From positions 1 through 64,000 of the forward strand of contig CAMNGP010000001.1 in the NCBI GenBank assembly GCA_946538495.1: DNA of 64,000 nt. Direction: 5' to 3'. Shown piece by piece: positions 1 through 7,279 of this stretch. The translations under genes were made by a program, and so were the position numbers. Source of the stretch: an uncultured Candidatus Saccharibacteria bacterium. GTDB taxonomy: Bacteria; Patescibacteriota; Saccharimonadia; Saccharimonadales; Saccharimonadaceae. The notes beneath the pieces were generated by a model. It had not been told where the DNA came from. It searched no databases and was given only the letters and a program-made list of their open reading frames with translations. Within the stretch, counting starts at the first letter, position 1. The number at the start of each line of letters is the position of its first letter.

Positions 1-386
1 TCAAAAACGGCAAACGGAAAATTGTTGATCGCAAGATTCTACAGGGATATGTACTTGTCGATATGAAGTTATCGGATGAAACTTGGTACATTATCCGTAA
101 TACACCTGGTGTGACTGGTTTTATTGGTACTGGTACACAGCCTACCCCTGTCTCGGAAAAAGAGATTGCCAAAATCAAAAAACGCATGGGCGTGGAAGAT
201 CCTAAGTTTTCGGTTAAATACGAAGTCGGGGAAGTGGTCTCGATTACCGATGGTCCATTCAAGGGCTTTGATGGCTCGATTTCTGAAATTGATGCAGCTA
301 AAGGTAAGCTTAAAGTTATGGTTTCGATGTTTGGACGCGAAACACCAGTAGAGCTTGACGCACTTCAGGTTAAGCAATTAAATTAG
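1..386 (+). CDS. nusG: Transcription antitermination protein NusG, C-terminal part
   Basis: Only the C-terminal part is present; the reading frame is open from base 3 and the start lies left of the window. NusG binds RNA polymerase and couples it to Rho or the ribosome. The end of the NGN domain (GYVLVDMKL, then NTPGVTGFIG) and a C-terminal KOW domain (VGEVVSITDGPFKGFDGSI) are both visible and typical of the family. The neighbour rplK follows, as in the usual secE-nusG-rplK-rplA order. The gene ends at TAG just before a long palindrome that would act as its terminator. Identification is secure; only the 5' truncation is unresolved. Confidence 0.95.
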   Translation, partial: KNGKRKIVDRKILQGYVLVDMKLSDETWYIIRNTPGVTGFIGTGTQPTPVSEKEIAKIKKRMGVEDPKFSVKYEVGEVVSITDGPFKGFDGSISEIDAAKGKLKVMVSMFGRETPVELDALQVKQLN

Positions 387-389
387 TTT

Positions 390-500
390 AAGGCACCAAA
401 TTGTCGCAAGCGTGCCCTGCGGGCACGCTCCGGGTCGCTTTTGAGCCAAGTCTTTATGTCCCTTAGGACAGATTGCGATAATTTGGCGCCTTTACTTTTT
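390..500 (+). repeat. Palindromic element A, acting as nusG terminator
   Basis: Arms 390-409 and 473-492 match as an inverted repeat at 18 of 20 positions, followed by a T-rich run, so it should terminate nusG transcription. The loop carries the sequence GAGCCAAGTCTTTATGTCCC, nearly the same as in the copy at 25950-26053. It also has its own small hairpin (GCGTGCCC/GGGCACGC). The arm sequence is unlike that of other copies. Confidence 0.8.
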
Positions 501-510
501 TGCACTTAAT

Positions 511-519
511 TGTTATAAT
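511..519 (+). promoter_or_regulatory. Extended -10 promoter of rplK
   Basis: TGT followed by TATAAT, 30 bases before the rplK start. A Shine-Dalgarno AGAAAGG follows at about 536-542. rplK therefore has its own promoter after the nusG terminator. Confidence 0.6.
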
Positions 520-549
520 ATAACCGTTACGCACTAGAAAGGTATTTTC

Positions 550-978
550 ATGGCAGAAAAAAAAGTTATCGGAAATCTTAAGTTACGTATCCCGGCAGGG
601 CGCGCTACCGCTGGACCTCCAGTTGGTTCCACGCTTGGTCAATGGGGTTTAAATATGATGGATTTCATCAACCCATTCAACGAAAAAACTAAAGATTTAA
701 TGGGTAAAAATGTAATTGTTCATATTCGCGTATTTGATGATCGCACCTTTGACTGGAAATCACTTGGTCAGCCAGTTGACGATCTAATCCGCGAGGCAAT
801 CAAGATTGACAAAGGCTCCGGTAAGCCCAATGTAGATAAGGTTGGTAAAATTACCAAGGCTCAGCTACAAGAAATCGCTGAGAAGAAGATGGATCAGCTT
901 AATGCTGTAGATATTGAAGGCGCAATCAAGATTGTAGCTGGCACTGCTCGCTCAATGGGCGTAGAAGTTGTAGACTAA
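550..978 (+). CDS. rplK: 50S ribosomal protein L11
   Basis: This 142-residue protein has the usual L11 length and the hallmark N-terminal run KLRIPAGRATAGPPVG, whose prolines bind 23S rRNA near the GTPase centre. The C-terminal RNA-binding domain (IEGAIKIVAGTARSMGVEV) is intact. The start is supported by AGAAAGG upstream. In most bacteria rplA follows directly; here a terminator and two unrelated GC-rich genes intervene, so L11 and L1 are not co-transcribed from one short message. Confidence 0.98.
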   Translation: MAEKKVIGNLKLRIPAGRATAGPPVGSTLGQWGLNMMDFINPFNEKTKDLMGKNVIVHIRVFDDRTFDWKSLGQPVDDLIREAIKIDKGSGKPNVDKVGKITKAQLQEIAEKKMDQLNAVDIEGAIKIVAGTARSMGVEVVD

Positions 979-983
979 TCTAC

Positions 984-1016
984 GCAAAAAAGACGCTATA
1001 AGAGGTGTCTTTTTTG
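984..1016 (+). terminator. Intrinsic terminator after rplK
   Basis: Hairpin AAAAAAGACGC / GGTGTCTTTTTT with a run of T, placed directly after the rplK stop. Confidence 0.8.
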
Positions 1017-1022
1017 TTAGTC

Positions 1023-1051
1023 TTGCAAATTTTGTTAATCTGTGGTATAAT
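1023..1051 (+). promoter_or_regulatory. Promoter of the first orphan gene
   Basis: TTGCAA at 1023-1028, a 17-base spacer, then TATAAT at 1046-1051 preceded by TGG (extended -10). Confidence 0.65.
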
Positions 1052-1089
1052 AATAGATGGTAGTATTGGCCTCGACCGAAGGAGTAAAC

Positions 1090-1545
1090 ATGGCCAAAAC
1101 GCAGCAAATTACAGCAGAAGAAAGATTCGAAAGGAACATTGACTTCCTAATGTATTTCTGGTTGCATCCAGTGCGCCAGGAGTACATTTCGCTTCGCGAG
1201 AAGTACCTAAAGCTTCTTGAAAAGCGGCATGAGCAGATTGGCGGCAAGGTACCGCCTCTGGGCCCAGAGTTTCGGGTTGTCGAGTGTGACTTCCTCGCGG
1301 CTGATTCGGCCGACGAGGCCGAGGATATGCTTCGGCGTCTCAGGGGAACTCGGCTAGAAGCCATTGCAGGAAAGTTCCGCGATGGCTACATGGCGGAGAT
1401 GATCCAGGCGCTACATGATGCTTCCGTGGACTTGAGCTACAAGGTCAAGTCCCACGGACACCATCGCTGCGAGTTTGGGGTTGACCCCAGCACGCGTAGC
1501 GGCAAGGGCCGTTGGAAGGGCGGTAACAGCGGTCCATCAGAGTAA
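1090..1545 (+). CDS. Orphan GC-rich hypothetical protein between rplK and rplA
   Basis: I do not recognise this 151-residue protein. The start at 1090 is chosen because GAAGGAG lies just before it; the upstream in-frame ATG at 1057 has no such site. The sequence is rich in charged residues, looks helical in the first 100 residues (e.g. EYISLREKYLKLLEKRHEQ) and ends in a basic Gly/Ser-rich tail (GKGRWKGGNSG). Codon use is clearly more GC-rich than in the flanking ribosomal genes, which suggests recent acquisition. It has its own promoter, ribosome site and terminator. No signal peptide or membrane segment is seen. Confidence 0.7.
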   Translation: MAKTQQITAEERFERNIDFLMYFWLHPVRQEYISLREKYLKLLEKRHEQIGGKVPPLGPEFRVVECDFLAADSADEAEDMLRRLRGTRLEAIAGKFRDGYMAEMIQALHDASVDLSYKVKSHGHHRCEFGVDPSTRSGKGRWKGGNSGPSE

Positions 1546-1562
1546 CTTTCTTCTTGCCTTCT

Positions 1563-1589
1563 GGGGCGAGCGCTTTATGCTCGCCCTTT
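1563..1589 (+). terminator. Terminator of the first orphan gene
   Basis: GC-rich hairpin GGGCGAGCG / TGCTCGCCC followed by TTT. A very similar hairpin ends the next gene. Confidence 0.75.
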
Positions 1590-1593
1590 GGCA

Positions 1594-1622
1594 TTGATTT
1601 ATTTTAGGTTTTATGATATAAT
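1594..1622 (+). promoter_or_regulatory. Promoter of the second orphan gene
   Basis: TTGATT at 1594-1599, a 17-base spacer, then TATAAT at 1617-1622 preceded by TGA. Confidence 0.65.
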
Positions 1623-1662
1623 ATGGTTAGTATTGCTCCTGTCGTATAGCGAAGGGATTACA

Positions 1663-2085
1663 ATGGTACATCAATATAAAATCAGCAACCGTCGTAGCAA
1701 CGTAGAGGTGGTAATTAAATACTGGAGGCTGCTTAATGTTCTCTGTCGGACTGGGCGTCATGAGTATCAGGATCTTGTCGACAAGATTCGCGGCCTCGGT
1801 ATGAGGCCAAAGGCGCGTACCGACGCTCGGCTTTTCGCCATTTTGGCAACTGAGCCGTTTTTGCGGATTCCCGACGAAGACTCGGCCAGGCGCGCGCTCG
1901 AGAAGCTGAGCGATGTAGAGGTTTATAATCTCTTTGTTCGCCTGGAAGCGTTTTCGAGGTCTTACGACCTCATCGTCATTCGCGACGCGCTAGCCATGTG
2001 CCATCGTCAGATTAGGCACAGAGGCGACTGGGCTATTTACAGTCGCATCCACGTTGATTCGAACGACGAAGACGACGAGTACTGA
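1663..2085 (+). CDS. Second orphan GC-rich hypothetical protein
   Basis: This 140-residue protein is unrecognised. The start at 1663 follows GAAGGG and lies about 35 bases after the predicted transcription start; longer in-frame starts would lie upstream of the promoter. It is arginine-rich, probably all-helical, and ends in an acidic tail (SNDEDDEY). Like its neighbour it is GC-rich and has a private promoter with 17-base spacing and a GGGCGAG-type terminator. The two proteins are not obviously homologous, but their regulatory architecture matches, so both may have arrived as similar self-contained cassettes. Confidence 0.7.
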   Translation: MVHQYKISNRRSNVEVVIKYWRLLNVLCRTGRHEYQDLVDKIRGLGMRPKARTDARLFAILATEPFLRIPDEDSARRALEKLSDVEVYNLFVRLEAFSRSYDLIVIRDALAMCHRQIRHRGDWAIYSRIHVDSNDEDDEY

Positions 2086-2092
2086 TTGGTTT

Positions 2093-2131
2093 GGGCGAGA
2101 AGCGCACTTTGCTTTCTCGCCCTTGTTTTTT
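2093..2131 (+). terminator. Terminator of the second orphan gene
   Basis: Hairpin GGGCGAGAAGCG / GCTTTCTCGCCC followed by TTGTTTTTT. Confidence 0.85.
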
Positions 2132-2142
2132 GCTCCATTATT

Positions 2143-2151
2143 TGTTATAAT
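2143..2151 (+). promoter_or_regulatory. Promoter of rplA
   Basis: TATAAT at 2146-2151, giving a leader of roughly 57 bases before the rplA start. Confidence 0.55.
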
Positions 2152-2167
2152 ATCTTAGTTATTAATC

Positions 2168-2203
2168 ATGGCTGGGAGAGCTGAACGCTCGTTATCACCA
2201 CAG
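2168..2203 (+). promoter_or_regulatory. Probable L1 autoregulatory site in the rplA leader
   Basis: The leader contains GGCTGGGAGAGC, a TGAA loop, then GCTCGTTATCACCAC. This mirrors the L1-binding part of 23S rRNA helices 76-78 as I recall it (a GGTGGGAG strand facing AAATACCACC around a short GC helix). Known L1 operators mimic that rRNA site, so L1 probably represses its own translation here. The Shine-Dalgarno AGAAAGGA follows directly. This is inferred from motif resemblance only. Confidence 0.5.
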
Positions 2204-2214
2204 AAAGGATCATT

Positions 2215-3126
2215 ATGGCCGAAGAAGAGGTCAAAGACTTAAGAAGTACCGACGTAGTTGAAGCTACCGAGGAACAAACTACCAAACCAGAGAAATTTGC
2301 TAAGTCTGGTAAAAAATCCAAAAAACACGCAGAAGAAGTAAAAGCCGAAGAAGAGCGCCAAGCTCGCAAGGCTGAACGTAAAGCCGAAGAAGCTATCGTG
2401 AAGCCAAAGGGCGCTACTCCAATTACGCGTTCTAGATTAGAGCGTCGTGGTAAGAAATACCAAGAGATGGCGAAACTAGTCGAAAAGGGTAAGGTTTACA
2501 ATCTTAAAGACGCAATTAACTTGGCTATTAAATCTAATCCTGCTAAGTTTGATGCTAGTGTCGAAATTCATGCTCGTCTTGGTGTTGATCCACGCCAGGC
2601 AGACCAAAACATCCGTACTACAATTGTCTTACCAAACGGCAATGGCAAGGAAGTTCGCGTTGCAGTGTTTGCACCACTTGATGTATGTAAGGCTGCCAAG
2701 GCTGCTGGTGCAGACATCGCCGAAGATGAGGAATTCTTGAAGCAGCTTGATAAGGGCACGATCAATTTCGATGTTTTAATCTCTACTCCACAATACATGC
2801 CTAAACTCGGTAAATACGCTCGCTTACTTGGCCCTAAGGGTTTAATGCCAAATCCAAAGGCTGGTACCGTCACGATGGATGTTGAAAAGGCCGTAAAAGA
2901 ATCTAAGGCTGGTAAGGTCGAATACCGCGTCGACAAGCAATCTATTGTCCATATCGGCGTTGGTAAAGTTTCGTTTGGTGCCGACAAGCTCATCGAGAAT
3001 GCCAATACTTTCTTTGATAGCTTAAAGGCTCAAAAACCAGCGTCACTTAAAGGCACCTATGTGAAATCTGTATTTGTTACCACAACCATGGGTCCTTCGA
3101 TTGCGGTTGAGAATCTATATAACTAG
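2215..3126 (+). CDS. rplA: 50S ribosomal protein L1 with charged N-terminal extension
   Basis: Residues from about 80 onward form a complete L1 (GKVYNLKDAINLAIK, then RLLGPKGLMPNPKAGTVT). L1 builds the mobile stalk next to the E site. The protein is 303 residues, against about 230 for a typical L1. The extra part is an N-terminal, Lys/Glu/Ala-rich, probably disordered or coiled segment. The start has AGAAAGGA upstream. The gene has its own promoter and a probable L1-binding leader and ends before palindromic element B. Confidence 0.96.
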   Translation: MAEEEVKDLRSTDVVEATEEQTTKPEKFAKSGKKSKKHAEEVKAEEERQARKAERKAEEAIVKPKGATPITRSRLERRGKKYQEMAKLVEKGKVYNLKDAINLAIKSNPAKFDASVEIHARLGVDPRQADQNIRTTIVLPNGNGKEVRVAVFAPLDVCKAAKAAGADIAEDEEFLKQLDKGTINFDVLISTPQYMPKLGKYARLLGPKGLMPNPKAGTVTMDVEKAVKESKAGKVEYRVDKQSIVHIGVGKVSFGADKLIENANTFFDSLKAQKPASLKGTYVKSVFVTTTMGPSIAVENLYN

Positions 3127-3133
3127 TTTCAAT

Positions 3134-3235
3134 AAAACAGAATTAAATACTTTCAAGACACACTGGGACGCGTCCCAAGGGGCGTTCAAGGACGTTCGGC
3201 CAAGCTTATGGTCTTGAAAGTATTTATTTTGTTTT
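3134..3235. repeat. Palindromic element B between rplA and the membrane gene
   Basis: Arms 3134-3159 and 3211-3235 are near-perfect inverted copies. The loop ends in CGTTCGGCCAAGCTTATG, the class II core also found at 10637-10667, 31820-31848 and 40135-40185. The right arm contains TTGAAA (3214-3219), which forms a -35 box for the next gene, with a 17-base spacer to TAAAAT. The hairpin can also terminate rplA. Confidence 0.8.
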
Positions 3236-3242
3236 GTAAAAT
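3214..3242 (+). promoter_or_regulatory. Leaderless promoter of the membrane gene
   Basis: TTGAAA, 17 bases, TAAAAT (3237-3242), six bases, ATG at 3249. The -35 lies inside an arm of element B. Confidence 0.65.
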
Positions 3243-3248
3243 GTAGCC

Positions 3249-3836
3249 ATGGAATACTTACGACAAATCAAAGCAAAATTTGGGGGGATGGAACTTTATG
3301 AATTATTAATCATGGCGGCCCTTGGTTTAGCCGTAATGTTATTTGGCTATCGTATCAAGAAAGTAGCCTTTTTTATTGTTTGGTTTTTGATTGGCTATAA
3401 TTTGATGATGTTTATCATGCCTTTGATTAATAGTTCGGTTCCAGCGATTGCCGCTAGTGAACTTTATCAGATTTTGCTGCCAATTGCTGGCGGTTTATTG
3501 CTCGCCTTGCTTGGTTTCTCGATTGAAAAACTTTGCGTGGCGGGGATTTGCTTTTTCTTAGTTATGATGATTATCGTGCAATACTTCGGCACGGATGTGC
3601 CGACTTTGGCGGTTGGGGCAATCATCGGTGTAGTTGCCGCCGCAGCAGCCACCGCCATGATCAAGCCCGCAATTATTATTACAACATCTTCAGCTGGTGC
3701 CTATGCACTTACAATCGCTCTTTTAAACATGTTCCCAGGTGTGCTCAATGAGCAAATCTTTTATTTTCCACTAATCGGTGCATTTACTCTACTTGGTGCA
3801 ATTTTCCAATTTGCCACTACAAAACACGTAGACTGA
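3249..3836 (+). CDS. Polytopic membrane protein, DUF4203/TMEM198-like
   Basis: This 195-residue protein is almost entirely hydrophobic, with about six or seven membrane segments from residue 16 to the end and only short polar links. Its pattern of Gly/Ala-rich segments resembles DUF4203 (TMEM198-like) proteins, whose role is unknown; that assignment is tentative. Predicted transcription begins at the ATG itself. The gene sits between rplA and rplJ, which are normally adjacent, and is bracketed by two palindromic elements (B and C), so the ribosomal operon has been remodelled here. Confidence 0.8.
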   Translation: MEYLRQIKAKFGGMELYELLIMAALGLAVMLFGYRIKKVAFFIVWFLIGYNLMMFIMPLINSSVPAIAASELYQILLPIAGGLLLALLGFSIEKLCVAGICFFLVMMIIVQYFGTDVPTLAVGAIIGVVAAAAATAMIKPAIIITTSSAGAYALTIALLNMFPGVLNEQIFYFPLIGAFTLLGAIFQFATTKHVD

Positions 3837-3949
3837 GCAATAAAAATATCAGTTTGGGACACGGGTCGCTTGCGCCCGTCTTCACGGGGCAAGTGCCCTC
3901 TGTCTCGGCAGCAGCCTCCGAACGGTCCCAAACTGATAATTTTTATTGC
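3837..3949. repeat. Palindromic element C
   Basis: Arms 3837-3860 and 3925-3949 are inverted copies with a single indel, starting one base after the stop of the membrane gene. The 64-base core contains CGCCCGTCTTCACGGGG, also present in the in-frame copy inside queA (24456-24587). It probably terminates the upstream gene. Confidence 0.85.
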
Positions 3950-3965
3950 TTATTTTGCATTGTCG

Positions 3966-4060
3966 TGGTATAATTGAGAAAGTTACCAAAGACAGTGGCG
4001 GAGAAATCTTAATTATGCCACCGAGGAATTTCTTATAATTTAATTTGGTGACGCTATTTA
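3966..4060 (+). promoter_or_regulatory. Promoter and L10 leader of rplJ-rplL
   Basis: TGG-TATAAT lies at 3966-3974, followed by a structured leader. The segment GTTACCAAAGACAGTGGCG pairs through GTGGCG/TGCCAC, and through GTTACCAAA/TTTGGTGAC near 4045-4052. The elements ACCAAAGACAG and CCACCGAGG are characteristic of the ribosomal protein L10 leader, where L10(L12)4 binds and represses the operon. The match is to the general family pattern. Confidence 0.8.
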
Positions 4061-4103
4061 ACAATTAGCTGACTCGAATATCAAATTAACCAAAGGACTT
4101 TTT

Positions 4104-4625
4104 ATGGCAATTTCCAAGGATAAAAAGAACACATTGGTTGCTGATTTGACAGAGCTACTTTCTGGCGCTAAAACTACGGTTTATGCCAAATATCAAGGCT
4201 TAACTGTGGCTGAGCTCCAGGAACTAAGAAAAGCCGCACGCGAGGCCGGTGTCAAGATTAAGGTTGTCAAAAACCGTTTAGTGCGCGTTGCAATGGGGCA
4301 AATCGCCGTCTACAAAGACACTGATACTACTGGTCTTACTGGACAATTGCTTTACGCAATCTCCAGCGATGACGAGGTAGCTCCTGCCAAGGTTTTGGCC
4401 GAGTTTGCCAAGACTCACGATGCCCTTAGTCTGGCAGGTGGCTTCAATGATCTTGGTCATTCTCTTTCCGAAGAAGAAGTCAAGTCACTTGCTGCTATGC
4501 CTACCAAGAATGAGCTTATCGCTCAGGTGGTGGCACAACTTCTTTCACCAGTTACCGACAGTATTTCTGGTCTTTCAGGAGGTTTGTCTGGTATAATTTC
4601 TGGTCTAGAAGCTCACGCAAATTAG
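4104..4625 (+). CDS. rplJ: 50S ribosomal protein L10
   Basis: This 173-residue protein has the normal L10 length. The N-terminal rRNA-binding domain is recognisable (KTTVYAKYQGLTVAELQELRK, then VKIKVVKNRLVRVA). The C-terminal helix that anchors L12 dimers is the Leu/Ile/Gly-rich tail (SGLSGGLSGIISGLEAHAN). It is preceded by CCAAAGGA and the L10 leader, and followed 25 bases later by rplL, its stalk partner and co-transcribed gene. Confidence 0.97.
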   Translation: MAISKDKKNTLVADLTELLSGAKTTVYAKYQGLTVAELQELRKAAREAGVKIKVVKNRLVRVAMGQIAVYKDTDTTGLTGQLLYAISSDDEVAPAKVLAEFAKTHDALSLAGGFNDLGHSLSEEEVKSLAAMPTKNELIAQVVAQLLSPVTDSISGLSGGLSGIISGLEAHAN

Positions 4626-4650
4626 CAATCTATAATTAGAAAGGATTATC

Positions 4651-5034
4651 ATGGCTACAGATATTAAAAAATTAGCCGAAGAACTAGTTAAATTAACTGT
4701 TCTCGAAGTAAACGAATTAAAGAATGTCCTCAAGGACGAATATGGCATTGAGCCTGCTGCTGCAGCTGTTGCTGTCGCTGCTGGTCCTGCCGCTGACGCC
4801 GGCGCTGCTGCCGACGAAGGCAAATCTGAGTACGACGTAGTCCTAAAGGACGCTGGTGCTCAAAAGATCGCAGTCATCAAGGCTGTTAAGGAAGCTACTG
4901 GACTTGGTCTAGGCGAAGCCAAAGCTATCGTTGATGGTGCTCCTGCTACCGTTAAGGAAAAGGTTGCCAAAGACGACGCCGAAGCCATGAAGAAAGCTCT
5001 TGAAGAGGCTGGTGCAACCGTAGAGCTCGCTTAA
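4651..5034 (+). CDS. rplL: 50S ribosomal protein L7/L12
   Basis: This 127-residue protein has the full L12 architecture: an N-terminal dimerisation helix pair (residues 1-32), an Ala-rich hinge (about 35-55), and a C-terminal domain that recruits translational GTPases ([32 protein letters not shown]). AGAAAGGA precedes the start. It is the last gene of the L10 operon and ends before an intrinsic terminator. Confidence 0.98.
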   Translation: MATDIKKLAEELVKLTVLEVNELKNVLKDEYGIEPAAAAVAVAAGPAADAGAAADEGKSEYDVVLKDAGAQKIAVIKAVKEATGLGLGEAKAIVDGAPATVKEKVAKDDAEAMKKALEEAGATVELA

Positions 5035-5060
5035 ATCACAAAAGTCAGCTAATTGTTTCA

Positions 5061-5092
5061 AAAACTGCATATATAATATATGCAGTTTTTTG
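5061..5092 (+). terminator. Terminator of rplJ-rplL
   Basis: Perfect hairpin AAAACTGCATAT / ATATGCAGTTTTTT with a T run. It is also usable for the convergent KilA-N gene. Confidence 0.85.
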
Positions 5093-5953
5093 TTAGTTTA
5101 ACAATTTAGTATCGAGATTGTCTATTCCGAAAATATTTTTATCATTTATCAAAATATTTAATTCAGCAATCGCTTTACTGTTTAGCCTCTCAAGTCGTTC
5201 CGCCTGACTAATGCCTTCCTCAATCATACTAGCGTTAAGCAATTCAAGATTACTCAATATAATTAATTGCAAAATATTTGCATGATCTCGGATATTACCT
5301 TCTAACTCCGGATTTTCTTCTCGCCACTCTTTAGCGGTCTTTCCAAATAAAGCCACATTAATAACGTCCGCCTCACTCGCATATACATACTTCTTTTGCG
5401 AATCCGTAAGAGTTGGGATTAATTTTTCCTTAATACTTTCTGTTTGGATTCTGTAATTTGTTTTGGATAAACTGCGCCTTACGGACCATTCTATTTTATT
5501 TTGATAAGTTTCATTGGTCTTTAGACGTTCAAACTCTTTTATTAAATACAATTTAAAAGCTGGATCAATCCACGATGCAAATTCTAGCGCAATATCGGGA
5601 TGCGCAAACGTGCCGCCATCATATTTACCTCGTTTAGTAATAAATCCTTTGGCGTTAGTTAATTTTACCCATCGCGAAGGGCTCATGGTAAACGATTGAG
5701 TGGCGGCATCATTTTTAAACTCGCCGAATTCCGCTAGTTTAAAATTAGAATTAGATAGTTCTTCCCACAGCGAATAAAAATCAAATGCCGTTTTGCTGCT
5801 CATCCATTTAATAATTACATCGCCAGGTGTTTCTCTATTTTTATACCTAGCTAAATCCGTCAACGAAATATAGTCTATATCGCCAACGCGAATTACGCTC
5901 ACTTGATTATCTTTGACATTCATTTTGGCTTTTACGAACGAATTATTAGCCAT
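5093..5953 (-). CDS. KilA-N domain protein
   Basis: This 286-residue protein has a KilA-N fold: YISLTDLARYKN, then the residues around GEFKNDAATQSFTMSPSRWV and GKYDGGTFAHPDIALEFASW, which form the family's conserved C-terminal half. KilA-N is a DNA-binding domain common in large DNA viruses, phages and some bacterial mobile elements. The C-terminal 130 residues are helical and charged, of unknown role. I place the start at 5953 because AAGGGG lies eight bases upstream; a longer form to 6007 is less supported. It is convergent with rplL. Such genes in small genomes are usually phage-derived. Confidence 0.85.
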   Translation of the reverse strand: MANNSFVKAKMNVKDNQVSVIRVGDIDYISLTDLARYKNRETPGDVIIKWMSSKTAFDFYSLWEELSNSNFKLAEFGEFKNDAATQSFTMSPSRWVKLTNAKGFITKRGKYDGGTFAHPDIALEFASWIDPAFKLYLIKEFERLKTNETYQNKIEWSVRRSLSKTNYRIQTESIKEKLIPTLTDSQKKYVYASEADVINVALFGKTAKEWREENPELEGNIRDHANILQLIILSNLELLNASMIEEGISQAERLERLNSKAIAELNILINDKNIFGIDNLDTKLLN

Positions 5954-6056
5954 AATAACCCCTTGCGCCATGCGCATTATATTTAATATTACGGCTATAC
6001 TAACCACATTATAGCATAGCTAGACATCAAAGAAACAAAAGTACCACAATTTCCTG

Positions 6057-6065
6057 TGATATAAT
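6057..6065 (+). promoter_or_regulatory. Near-leaderless promoter of the class V aminotransferase
   Basis: TGA-TATAAT with seven bases to the ATG at 6073. Confidence 0.6.
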
Positions 6066-6072
6066 AATACAC

Positions 6073-7236
6073 ATGAATGATTTTGACTATTTAGGTGAGG
6101 GGGAAGTATATTTAGACGCGGCTTGCCAAAGCTTGAGGCCACGCCCAGTAATTGAGGCAATTAACAGTTATTATACAGAGCATAATTCTTGCGGCGAGCG
6201 GGTTAAGTATAAATGGGGGTTAGAAACCGATGAAAAGGTAGAGGCTACACGGGATAAGGTCCTTAAGTTTTTAAAGCTCTCGCCTCGTAAATATACTGTT
6301 TCTTTTACACTTAACACTACTTATGGGATTAATCTTATTTTGTCACAACTGAAGCCAGATGGATTCAAAAAAGTAATTACCAGCGAGATAGAACATAACT
6401 CGCCGTTCCTAGCCACGATGGCGTTTTCTGAGCGCACGAGCTTACCGCGTGAGGTAATTAAGCGCGAGGAAGACGGCTCAATTGATATAAGCGCCTATGA
6501 TTTTACCGATGCTGTAGTAGTGGTTAACTGTGCTTCTAATTTTGACGGGCGTAAACTCCTAAATATCAAAGAAGTGATAAAAGCCACGCATAAAGCTGGC
6601 GGTATTATCATTATCGATGCGGCGCAAGCAATGGCGCACTCATCCGATGTTTTGCGCGGCATGGAGCCAGACGCGATTTGTTTTTCGGCTCACAAATTAT
6701 ATGCCCCCTCGCTAGGCGTGATTGTATGGCGGGATGATTTGATGGATAAAATGATACAAGGTTTCGTAGGCGGTGGCATGGTAGATGATGTTGAAAAAAG
6801 CGCCTATGTTCTTTCCGCAACAGGGAAAGAACATCGCTATACTAGGTTTGAATCGGGATTGCAAGCCTGGGGAGAAATCGTCGGTCTGGGCGCAGCGCTT
6901 GACTGGCTGAACAAACTGCCTAAGAAAGACTGGCAAAACTTAGAGTACAATTACACGGAATTATACAACTTCTTAAACAATTCCGACAAGGTACATATGA
7001 TAAATCACGAGGCTAATCCAACGATGTCTTTTTATGTAGATGGACTTGACTCGCATCTTTTGGGTTCGGCGCTTTCACGTGAAGATATCATGGCGCGCAC
7101 AGGATATTTTTGCGTACATTATTATCTAGACCATGTACTGGGCATGCCTCCACTAGTTAGGTTTTCTTTAGGGCTGCACAATCGGCCAGAAGATATCGAA
7201 AAAGTCAAAAAAATCATGCAAAAAATTATTTACTAA
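6073..7236 (+). CDS. Class V aminotransferase, SufS/cysteine desulfurase-like
   Basis: This 387-residue PLP enzyme has the fold-type I landmarks: the N-terminal YLDAACQSLRP, an internal IIIDAAQAMAHS that holds the PLP ring, and the lysine motif FSAHKLYAPSLGV. The C-terminal region (ARTGYFCVHYY) places a cysteine where SufS-type desulfurases carry the catalytic one, so it may mobilise sulfur from cysteine. A related, IscS/NifS-type enzyme occurs at 38993. It stands alone, without SufU, SufB or a transporter next to it, so the substrate remains open. Confidence 0.82.
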   Translation: MNDFDYLGEGEVYLDAACQSLRPRPVIEAINSYYTEHNSCGERVKYKWGLETDEKVEATRDKVLKFLKLSPRKYTVSFTLNTTYGINLILSQLKPDGFKKVITSEIEHNSPFLATMAFSERTSLPREVIKREEDGSIDISAYDFTDAVVVVNCASNFDGRKLLNIKEVIKATHKAGGIIIIDAAQAMAHSSDVLRGMEPDAICFSAHKLYAPSLGVIVWRDDLMDKMIQGFVGGGMVDDVEKSAYVLSATGKEHRYTRFESGLQAWGEIVGLGAALDWLNKLPKKDWQNLEYNYTELYNFLNNSDKVHMINHEANPTMSFYVDGLDSHLLGSALSREDIMARTGYFCVHYYLDHVLGMPPLVRFSLGLHNRPEDIEKVKKIMQKIIY

Positions 7237-7249
7237 AGTAAAATTCTTA

Positions 7250-7279
7250 TGTTATAATTGATTTAGCATAAGGAGGTTT
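7250..7279 (+). promoter_or_regulatory. Promoter and ribosome site of the FISUMP gene
   Basis: TGTTATAAT near 7250-7258, then AAGGAGG eight bases before the ATG, a stronger ribosome site than most genes here have. Confidence 0.6.

Noticed and set aside
390..492. Elements A to L regarded as ordinary terminators only
   Set aside because: Intergenic copies can terminate, but the shared core sequence and the in-frame copies inside tgt, queA and mnmA are not explained by termination.
1035..1364. Minus-strand frame opposite the first orphan gene
   Set aside because: Ser/Arg-rich composition typical of an antisense shadow; the plus-strand gene has promoter, ribosome site and terminator.
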